The position numbers and the translations under genes were made by a program. A DNA stretch of 7,438 bases from assembly GCA_016932295.1 (NCBI GenBank), contig JAFGDC010000023.1, positions 1 to 7,438 on the forward strand. The letters run 5' to 3'. Origin of the DNA: a candidate division CSSED10-310 bacterium. Its GTDB lineage: Bacteria; CSSED10-310; JAFGDC01. Below the pieces are notes generated by a model. The model did no database searches and was not told the origin of the DNA. It saw only the letters and a program-made list of their open reading frames with translations. Positions 1-4,811 of this stretch are shown here, one piece after another. The number at the start of each line of letters is the position of its first letter. Positions within the stretch are counted from its first letter, which is position 1.

Positions 1-75
1 AAACCGCATAGCGGACGCCGGAAACGGATGCCGGCCTGAAACTTTGCCGATGCCCTGGGGGATTTGGACCGATTC

Positions 76-104
76 TTGACGCCTTCCACACGATCTTCTA
101 AAAT
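76..104 (+). promoter_or_regulatory. Sigma70-type promoter for the CsgG-like gene
   Basis: A TTGACG box (76-81) and a TAAAAT box (99-104) are separated by exactly 17 bases, close to the sigma70 consensus. An A-rich stretch follows. Transcription would begin near 110-112, giving a leader of about 38 nt before the ATG at 149. Seen by eye only; no transcript data. Confidence 0.6.
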
Positions 105-148
105 AAAAAAATTGAGCGATAAACCTCAACTACACATGGAGGATTAAC

Positions 149-754
149 ATGTCGAGGATATTGACCATTGCGTTTCTGCTGGCGGCCGTGATCATGGCGA
201 TGACCGCGAACACTTCGTTGGCGAAGGATAAACCGCGGATCGCGGTGGCATCATTCGAGAACAAGGCCGGTGGCTGGGGTGGATGGCGGCTGGGCGATCA
301 GGCCGCGGACATGCTTGTCACGAAATTGGTGAAAAGCAAACAATTCAGCGTGTACGAACGAGACAAACTGGCGACCATCATGCAGGAACAGGATCTTGGT
401 GCATCCGGCCGGATCACCCAGGAAAGCGCCGCCAAGATCGGCAAGCTCATTGGTGTCGAGTACATGGTCATCGGGTCCGTGACTGAGTTCGGTAAAAGCG
501 ATGCCGACGGTCATGTCCCCAATATCGCGGTCAGCTCTGACACCTACTCGGGCACGGTGGATGTTCGAGTGATCGACGTCAACACGGGCGAAATTCTGCT
601 CGCTGAAACCGGTTCCAGCAAATCATCGAACGTCCGGGTGCGGTTTATGGGAATCGGTGGCGGCAAGGGCTATGACGAGAAGAAGGCGCATACAGTACTG
701 CGTGGCGCTATTGACGAGGTAGCCGATAAGATCGTCATGGAGTTGACGAACTAG
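149..754 (+). CDS. CsgG-family secreted protein (curli-assembly-like)
   Basis: This 201-aa protein has a clear Sec signal peptide: basic start, hydrophobic core at residues 4-18, and a likely cleavage after S-L-A at residue 25. There is no lipobox cysteine, so unlike E. coli CsgG it is probably a soluble periplasmic protein, not a lipoprotein. The mature part carries the CsgG-type core: a strand RIAVASFEN (29-37), a helix with LGDQAADMLVTKL, then FSVYERDKLATIMQEQDLG and a second strand VEYMVIGSVTEF. It is shorter than E. coli CsgG (about 277 aa) and may not form the secretion pore. Family members include curli export channels and many stand-alone periplasmic proteins of unknown role. No csgA/B/E/F-like gene is visible nearby. 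The start is supported by GGAGGA at 138-143, 5 nt before the ATG. It has its own promoter and terminator, so it looks monocistronic. The fold call is good; the exact role is unknown. Confidence 0.85.
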   Translation: MSRILTIAFLLAAVIMAMTANTSLAKDKPRIAVASFENKAGGWGGWRLGDQAADMLVTKLVKSKQFSVYERDKLATIMQEQDLGASGRITQESAAKIGKLIGVEYMVIGSVTEFGKSDADGHVPNIAVSSDTYSGTVDVRVIDVNTGEILLAETGSSKSSNVRVRFMGIGGGKGYDEKKAHTVLRGAIDEVADKIVMELTN

Positions 755-795
755 CATCCTGAGCCTGCGAACCAGGAAATCGATAGAGACGCACC

Positions 796-820
796 AGGGC
801 GCGGCATTCGCCGCGCCTTT
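796..820 (+). terminator. Intrinsic-type terminator after the CsgG-like gene
   Basis: A perfect 8-bp inverted repeat, GGCGCGGC (798-805) and GCCGCGCC (810-817), has a 4-base ATTC loop. It is extended by a G-U and an A-U pair and followed by a short TTT. It lies about 40 nt after the stop at 754. The T-tract is short, so termination may be only partly factor-independent. Confidence 0.65.
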
Positions 821-920
821 CGCGATTCCGACGCTTTCACCGCTCCGGGTTTTCCGCGGCTTTCGTCGCGTGGTGCCCGTCCATGCCGGCCAAGGGAAGC
901 TCTCCAGACTGTATTACCGG

Positions 921-949
921 TTGTTGGATACGGTTCTTTCTGATAGCTA
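921..949 (+). promoter_or_regulatory. Weak candidate promoter for the DUF512/methyltransferase operon
   Basis: TTGTTG (921-926) and TAGCTA (944-949) are 17 bases apart, a moderate match to sigma70 boxes. The predicted start near 956 would leave a leader of about 18 nt before the ATG at 974. The rest of the 755-961 gap shows no gene; its other clear element is the terminator at 796-820. Confidence 0.3.
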
Positions 950-963
950 TTCCCCTGCGTTGT

Positions 964-968
964 GAGGG
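964..968 (+). promoter_or_regulatory. Ribosome binding site deciding the start at 974
   Basis: GAGGG lies 5 nt before the ATG at 974. It overlaps the alternative in-frame GTG at 962, which has no Shine-Dalgarno-like sequence of its own upstream. This favours the ATG at 974. Confidence 0.6.
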
Positions 969-973
969 CATTC

Positions 974-2284
974 ATGCAGCGTTCGTCATTGACCAACAAG
1001 ATCGATCGCGTTATCTCGGACAGTGTTGCGGCAGCCCTGGATCTCCACCCTGGAGATGCAATTGTGGCAGTCAATCATGCAACGGTCGGAGACATGCTGG
1101 ATTTTCAGTTTCATACAGCGGCGGGTGTGTCGTCACTACTGGTGGACCGCGCCGGTGAGTTGACTGAATTCGACCTGGAACTGGATGACGATGAGGACCT
1201 TGGAATCGTCCTCGAACCGATGCTGTTCCGGTCATGTGGCAACCGTTGCATCTTCTGTTTTGTGGACCAACAGCCCAGGGGTATGCGTCGAAGCCTCTAC
1301 TTCAAGGACGAGGACTACCGCCTCAGCTTCCTGTACGGTAATTACATCACCCTCACCAATGTGGACGCCGGCGACCTTGAGCGGATAGTACAGCAGCACC
1401 TGGCGCCGCTGTACATTTCGGTTCACGCCACGAATACGCGCCTCAGACGAACCATCCTCGGCAATCCGAACGCACCGCCCATTCTGCCCATCATGCATCA
1501 TCTGGCGGATCATGGCATCGCCATGCATGCACAACTCGTTCTCATGCCCGGCCTCAACGATGGGGAACACCTGGTGGAAACCCTCAACGATCTTCATGGA
1601 TTGCTTCCCACTCTGGCGTCGATCGCGGTGATTCCCGTCGGATTGACAATGCATCGCCGTCATCTGACACCACTCACCGCGCCGACCGATGCCTGGGCGC
1701 GGGAAGTCCTGTCAATACTGGAGCAACACCAGGAGCAGTGGCGGCGCGGGGGTAATGAACAGGTGATCCAGGCCGCCGACGAGATGTTCCTGCTGGCGGA
1801 TCGGCCTATGCCCGAAATTGCTCGTTACGGGGAACTTCCTCAATTGACCAATGGAGTCGGGCTCCTCAGCCTGTTCCTCAGTGAACTGAGAGAATTGCTC
1901 AACGATCCCGGAATCCCCGAATGCCGGATCAGGAATGCAACGCTGATCACCGGTACGGGTGCGGCGGCTTATCTGACGCAGGCGGTGGCGGATATCAACC
2001 GGAGACTTTCGGTGAATCTGTCGGTACTGCCGGTGGTCAACAGGACGTTCGGAATGTCGGTCACCGTAGCCGGGCTCTTGACAGGAGGCGATATCATCAC
2101 TGAAATACTCGAGCGGCGACCCCACCCGCCCCTGCTGATTCCAGATTGCTGCATGAAAGGGGATGAGGATCTTTTCCTCGATGACCTGACGCCGGATGAT
2201 GTGATGACCCGGACCGGTCTGGAGGTTCAAATCTGTGAGGCGACCGCCGCGGGGCTTCTGAGAGGACTCGGCTGCCTCCAATGA
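974..2284 (+). CDS. PDZ/radical-SAM-like DUF512 Fe-S protein
   Basis: This 436-aa protein has the full layout of the DUF512 Fe-S oxidoreductase family found in Firmicutes, Cyanobacteria and others. A small PDZ-like domain (about residues 5-60, with LHPGDAIVAVN) comes first. A radical-SAM-type cluster motif CGNRCIFC follows, with cysteines 88, 92 and 95 (CX3CX2C), and then the family signature around YFKDEDYRLSFLYGNYITLTN (109-129). The C-terminal DUF512 region (about 215-425) has AADEMFLLADRPMPE, a GVGLLSLF segment, LITGTG (324-329), FGMSVTVAGLLTGGD (359-373) and DLFLDDLTPDD (399-409). The protein is expected to be cytoplasmic, with a [4Fe-4S] cluster and S-adenosylmethionine. Substrate and reaction are not established for the family. 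An in-frame GTG at 962 would add four residues, but GAGGG spaced 5 nt from the ATG at 974 favours the latter. The methyltransferase gene starts 45 nt after the stop on the same strand, so the two are probably co-transcribed. Family call strong, function unknown. Confidence 0.9.
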   Translation: MQRSSLTNKIDRVISDSVAAALDLHPGDAIVAVNHATVGDMLDFQFHTAAGVSSLLVDRAGELTEFDLELDDDEDLGIVLEPMLFRSCGNRCIFCFVDQQPRGMRRSLYFKDEDYRLSFLYGNYITLTNVDAGDLERIVQQHLAPLYISVHATNTRLRRTILGNPNAPPILPIMHHLADHGIAMHAQLVLMPGLNDGEHLVETLNDLHGLLPTLASIAVIPVGLTMHRRHLTPLTAPTDAWAREVLSILEQHQEQWRRGGNEQVIQAADEMFLLADRPMPEIARYGELPQLTNGVGLLSLFLSELRELLNDPGIPECRIRNATLITGTGAAAYLTQAVADINRRLSVNLSVLPVVNRTFGMSVTVAGLLTGGDIITEILERRPHPPLLIPDCCMKGDEDLFLDDLTPDDVMTRTGLEVQICEATAAGLLRGLGCLQ

Positions 2285-2328
2285 TCCACACCCGGCACTG
2301 ACCGGACAACCGCGGGAGGATACAACGA

Positions 2329-2991
2329 ATGGGATTGAAATCACTGTTCTATCGGGATGCCAGGAAGTATGATCAATTGCTCTATGCCCTTCATGGAGAG
2401 GCCTATGACATGCGTTTCAAGCGGATTGCCGCTCATCTGTCCCCGGGCGACAAGGTACTGGACATCGGCTGTGGAACCTGTCACCTGGCTTCCTTCATGC
2501 CGCCGGAAACGACGTATCTGGGCATGGATCTCAACCAGCGCTTTCTCCAGCAAGCAGCGGCCCGGGGCATCGCCACCCGCTGCGCCGACCTCTTCGATGT
2601 CACCGCCTATCCTCGCGAGTATACCACTGCTGTCATGGTGGACATGATGCACCATCTCGTGCCGCGGGGCAGGGAGTTTTTAACCCAGCTCGGAGGGCTT
2701 GGGTACGAGCGTCTGCTCATCTGCGAGAGTGTCACGAGCGGCGCCAAACCATGGGAGCGGGTGCTTGCCGCATGGGTCGACAGAGATGGATTCAGCAGCT
2801 TTTGGCAGCGGGTTAAGCACCATCTCTACGAAGAGTACACGGTCGATTCTCTCAAGCGGCTCTTCGAGGAGACACTCCCTTACCAGGCGTGCTACGAAGA
2901 ATTCGCCAGCGAAAGCGAGTTCACCCGGAAAAATCCCCGCATCGTCTTCGTCAATCTTCTTGCGATCATGGAGGTACCCGTTCAGACATGA
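2329..2991 (+). CDS. Class I SAM-dependent methyltransferase
   Basis: This is a 220-aa Rossmann-fold methyltransferase. Motif I, VLDIGCGTCHLA (43-54), binds S-adenosylmethionine. The acidic residue after strand 2 is D67 in YLGMDL. A motif III-like CADLFD spans 85-90, and a motif IV-like strand AVMVDMMHHL spans 101-110. The MMHHL segment resembles small-molecule and lipid methyltransferases of the Methyltransf_11/25 type more than DNA or rRNA enzymes. The substrate cannot be read from sequence. The C-terminal part (about 135-200) contains DRDGFSSFWQRVKHHLYEEYTVDSLKRLFEE, which resembles the variable substrate cap of such enzymes. The start is supported by GGGAGGA at 2314-2320, 8 nt before the ATG. 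It follows the DUF512 gene by 44 nt, so a shared transcript is likely. The two may act in one modification pathway, but that is inference. Confidence 0.85.
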   Translation: MGLKSLFYRDARKYDQLLYALHGEAYDMRFKRIAAHLSPGDKVLDIGCGTCHLASFMPPETTYLGMDLNQRFLQQAAARGIATRCADLFDVTAYPREYTTAVMVDMMHHLVPRGREFLTQLGGLGYERLLICESVTSGAKPWERVLAAWVDRDGFSSFWQRVKHHLYEEYTVDSLKRLFEETLPYQACYEEFASESEFTRKNPRIVFVNLLAIMEVPVQT

Positions 2992-3006
2992 GGGTAGCTT
3001 CGGTCG

Positions 3007-3046
3007 GATCAGCATTGTGGGCGCTTCGGTCGCCATGGAGCTGATC
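3007..3046. terminator. Structured hairpin with UUCG loop between convergent genes
   Basis: A perfect 7-bp outer stem, GATCAGC (3007-3013) with GCTGATC (3040-3046), encloses an inner GGCGC/GTCGCC stem with one bulged base. On the + strand the inner stem is capped by a C(TTCG)G tetraloop. It begins 16 nt after the methyltransferase stop. There is no T-tract on the + strand, so it could be a Rho-associated or 3'-protecting hairpin and not an intrinsic terminator. The remaining gap to 3165 shows nothing I can identify. Confidence 0.45.
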
Positions 3047-3165
3047 ACGCATCCAGGCGATGATAACAACGCCGTTCGAACCGTACTCATGGGTATTGAC
3101 TCACCGGGCGCAATCCAAGGCGCGTCGTGCTCCGCAAGCAGGAGGGAAACCGGTGTACCCGGCGA

Positions 3166-3438
3166 TCAGAGCCGTTCGTGCCGGTAGGTATGAGGAGTGG
3201 TAAGGAAAGTGTGATTGCAGTTGGTGCATTTATACGGAAACTTGGCGTCGGTATTGGTGGTGAACGTCACACCGCATTCATCGCAGAGAACATCACGCCG
3301 CCATTCCACACCCGTGGGTTCGGCTATCTGCTCGAGGTTGCCCCGGCACATCGGGCACCAACTGAGGTCCTGTCCGTTCTCCCCGGATCGAACCAGGTAG
3401 CTGCATGAACTGCATTCGTAATACCGATAACTATCCAT
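3166..3438 (-). CDS. Small double zinc-ribbon protein
   Basis: This 90-aa protein has four CxxC knuckles: C9/C12, C28/C31, C52/C55 and C71/C74. They are arranged as two successive zinc-ribbon modules of about 25 residues, each expected to bind one Zn2+ (or another metal, rubredoxin-style) through four cysteines. The N-terminal YECSSCSYL and the C-terminal FPYKCTNCNHTF are typical of zinc ribbons used in protein-protein or nucleic-acid contacts, and of hydrogenase-maturation-like or FmdB-like small proteins. I cannot assign a specific family. There is no signal peptide or membrane segment, so it is probably cytoplasmic. A GAGGA (3443-3447) stands 4 nt before the ATG. The gene lies 53 nt after the unrecognised gene ending at 3492, on the same strand, so it is probably the last gene of that unit. 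It faces the methyltransferase gene across 174 bases. Confidence 0.8.
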   Translation of the reverse strand: MDSYRYYECSSCSYLVRSGENGQDLSWCPMCRGNLEQIAEPTGVEWRRDVLCDECGVTFTTNTDAKFPYKCTNCNHTFLTTPHTYRHERL

Positions 3439-3457
3439 ACATTCCTCGCAGGCGTGT

Positions 3458-3486
3458 GAACCGATTCCCGCGGGGGATCACGGTTC
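3458..3486 (-). other. Intercistronic hairpin between the unknown gene and the zinc-ribbon gene
   Basis: A perfect 6-bp stem, GAACCG with CGGTTC, is continued inside by an ATTCCC/GGGGAT pairing around a GCG loop. It starts 5 nt after the upstream stop codon and ends 10 nt before the GAGGA of the zinc-ribbon gene. No T-tract follows. It could attenuate read-through or stabilise the upstream message. Confidence 0.4.
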
Positions 3487-3491
3487 CGTTC

Positions 3492-4145
3492 TCAATGATT
3501 ATCACCATTGCTTTCCACCACGTCAATAACGGTGAACTGGTCCCGGAGCAGAGGCAGGTTCACGCCGCGTGACGGTTCGTGTGGGATGCAGACGACAATT
3601 GCCATGAACATGGCCTGTGGGGACCAGAGTATGGCAGGCAGCGGGAAGGAGTACCCGATCAGAAGGTCAGTTTCCTGGATAACCAGCACCGCCTCGGGCT
3701 GTGGCAGTTGGGTCGGTGCCTGGCGTACGAGTTCGCCGCACATGTCTGCGGTTCCGTGAAGCAACGCGGAGAGCAGATCGAGATCGTGATGTCGTTTCAG
3801 CCCGGGCAACAGCGTATCGGCAAGGTTCAGCATGACCATTGCTTTCGCTGGAAGGCTCTTCCCGATTGCATCGAGAATGCGCGCCGGTGCACTCGCGGGT
3901 GAGCCACGCAGGCAGCGCAGCCGGCCGCGCTCGGCGGGTTGCAGGATGTGCCGCGGGCGGCTGGGCAGCAGGTCGAGATTGATGGCGATCACGTCACGGT
4001 TCATGATTTTATCGATCAGTTCACCCTGGTGGATCAGGGGAGCCGCCGTCCGCGTGGAACCGGCGGGAGCCAGTTTCGACTCCGGGCCAGGATGAATGAT
4101 TCGATGAAACGTTCCCAGCCAAGCGCCGTCACGGCATCCCGGCAA
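3492..4145 (-). CDS. Unrecognised protein, main reading frame of a probably frameshifted gene
   Basis: This frame is open for 217 codons, but only the part from about 4037 down to the stop (181 residues) looks genuinely coding. Its first 36 codons read as a Gly/Pro/His/Arg-rich shadow, begin with TTG and are preceded directly by TGA TAA. The convincing part includes LIHQGELIDKIM, VIAINLDLLPSRPRHILQP, an amphipathic AMVMLNLADTLLPGLKRH, a helical DLLSALLHGTADMCGELVRQ, and a strand-rich C-terminus ending in FTVIDVVES. There is no signal peptide or obvious membrane helix. I do not recognise a family or catalytic motif. If translated separately, the best methionine is the ATG at 4004 (170 aa), but no Shine-Dalgarno-like sequence precedes it. 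Joining this frame to the overlapping one at 4183-4034 gives a coherent 230-aa protein, which I regard as the ancestral product. Its neighbours are two small membrane-protein genes upstream and a zinc-ribbon gene downstream. Confidence 0.6.
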   Translation of the reverse strand: MPGCRDGAWLGTFHRIIHPGPESKLAPAGSTRTAAPLIHQGELIDKIMNRDVIAINLDLLPSRPRHILQPAERGRLRCLRGSPASAPARILDAIGKSLPAKAMVMLNLADTLLPGLKRHHDLDLLSALLHGTADMCGELVRQAPTQLPQPEAVLVIQETDLLIGYSFPLPAILWSPQAMFMAIVVCIPHEPSRGVNLPLLRDQFTVIDVVESNGDNH

Positions 4146-4183
4146 TTATCAAGCAACTCTCGTTCCGGGAATGTTTTCAGCAT
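4034..4183 (-). pseudogene. 5' part of the same unknown gene, in the other frame (49 codons)
   Basis: From an ATG at 4181-4183, 36 nt after the preceding gene's stop, a 49-codon frame reads as normal protein: MLKTFPERELLDNC, DAVTALGWERFIESFILARS, RNWLPPVPRGRRLP. It ends at a TGA (4036-4034) immediately after a CCCC run (4040-4037). Slipping back one base on that run (CCC re-paired with CCC), or restoring one missing C, continues directly into LIHQGELIDKIM of the frame ending at 3492. The result is one 230-aa protein. The simplest reading is a 1-base deletion in the C run, either real or a homopolymer sequencing error. Programmed -1 frameshifting is possible but less likely, since no classical X-XXY-YYZ heptamer or strong downstream structure is evident. 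An AGG 15 nt upstream of the ATG is at best a weak ribosome site, so coupling to the upstream gene is possible. Confidence 0.55.
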
Positions 4184-4219
4184 TGCCGGCGGAATGCCTG
4201 TTGAACCACGGGGGATCGC

Positions 4220-4414
4220 TCACGACGCGGTTGCATCACGGGATTCAATGGCTTCCGGAGCACTGGTTGAGGAGACGAGGGCGCTGCGAAGCGACTGCAA
4301 TTCAGCGTTCAACCGGCGTCGTTGGAGCAGGCTGCGCCGCAAGCCGCGGAAGATAACCAGCCATGTGATGATGCCCGTGGCGCACGCGAATATGTGCCAG
4401 ACCTCGACGGACAT
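4220..4414 (-). CDS. Small one-helix membrane protein with coiled-coil tail
   Basis: This 64-aa protein has one hydrophobic helix at about residues 5-23 (including IFACATGIITWLVIF). A strongly basic stretch follows (RGLRRSLLQRRRL), then a Leu-spaced amphipathic segment (LNAELQSLRSALV, about 35-47) that could form a short coiled coil. The tail is polar. By the positive-inside rule the basic C-terminal part should face the cytoplasm. I recognise no family. The ATG lies 9 nt after the stop of the 60-aa membrane protein, with no clear ribosome site, so translational coupling is likely. The same frame ends 36 nt before the ATG at 4183. Such protein pairs often act as small regulators or scaffold subunits in the membrane, but nothing here proves that. 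Confidence 0.65.
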   Translation of the reverse strand: MSVEVWHIFACATGIITWLVIFRGLRRSLLQRRRLNAELQSLRSALVSSTSAPEAIESRDATAS

Positions 4415-4423
4415 ACGAATCGA

Positions 4424-4606
4424 TCAGGTTTGGAAAAAATCCGGCACACAGAGCAACAGTACGCCCAGCAATGCAACCAGCAGACTGAGCGGAGTAAGGA
4501 CGGCGCCGAGAATGTTGAATGGTTTACGAGCCTCGAAGGAGGCCCAGAACCCCCAGCCAAGTCCGGCAAGACCAACGAGAATGACAAGCAGATAGTAATA
4601 ATTCAT
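4424..4606 (-). CDS. Small two-helix membrane protein
   Basis: This 60-aa, highly hydrophobic protein has two predicted transmembrane helices at about residues 3-22 and 31-54. They are joined by a short polar turn (FEARKPFN), and the protein ends in PDFFQT. I recognise no family. Frame analysis also allows an upstream TTG start at 4705, but the added 33 residues are Gly/Arg-rich and not protein-like. The ATG at 4604-4606 has a good GGAAGG (4615-4620) with 8-nt spacing, so I use it. It is the first gene of the - strand cassette, about 109 nt downstream of the predicted transcription start near 4715. The 64-aa membrane-protein gene follows after 9 nt. Confidence 0.7.
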   Translation of the reverse strand: MNYYYLLVILVGLAGLGWGFWASFEARKPFNILGAVLTPLSLLVALLGVLLLCVPDFFQT

Positions 4607-4721
4607 CGGCGCCACCTTCCTGATCCAGCCACCCGAACCTTTTACCCGGGTCGCACCGCCGGTCGCTTCAAGCCGCTCGCCTGGCCGCCGATGACCGGCC
4701 GCCAAGGCGCATGTTCAGCCA

Positions 4722-4750
4722 AATGTACTGTAAGCGGCGTCAGCGGTCAA
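4722..4750 (-). promoter_or_regulatory. Sigma70-type promoter for the small-membrane-protein cassette
   Basis: Read on the - strand, TTGACC (4750-4745) and TACATT (4727-4722) have a 17-base spacer. Transcription would start near 4715, giving a leader of about 109 nt before the ATG at 4606. The promoter sits just past the hairpin after the kinase gene, which suggests the cassette can be expressed independently of the kinase. Confidence 0.55.
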
Positions 4751-4769
4751 GCAATCAGTCTTCGGGGCT

Positions 4770-4808
4770 GCGCAGGCAGCGCCGGGAGATGCCGCCCCCG
4801 GCCTGCGC
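4770..4808 (-). terminator. Strong hairpin directly after the kinase stop codon
   Basis: A perfect 8-bp inverted repeat (4770-4777 GCGCAGGC, 4801-4808 GCCTGCGC) encloses a second CCGGG/CCCGG stem with a loop of about 10 bases. It begins 3 nt past the kinase stop. On the - strand there is no U-tract after it, so it may act with Rho or protect the 3' end. Confidence 0.5.
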
Positions 4809-4811
4809 TTC

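Noticed and set aside
10..40. Short GCCGG/CCGGC inverted repeat near the left edge
   Set aside because: Only 5 bp with an 8-9-base loop, expected by chance in GC-rich DNA.
1712..2344. 210-codon - strand open frame opposite the DUF512 gene
   Set aside because: A shadow of a well-supported gene. The + strand product carries the full DUF512 signature.
3939..4595. 218-codon + strand open frame across the small-membrane-protein region
   Set aside because: Its product is Arg/Ser/Asn-rich with no fold-like pattern and lacks a ribosome site. The opposite strand holds TM helices, good spacing and a promoter.
4607..4705. Longer form of the 60-aa membrane protein from a TTG at 4705
   Set aside because: The extra 33 residues are Gly/Arg-rich, and the internal ATG has a good GGAAGG site with 8-nt spacing.
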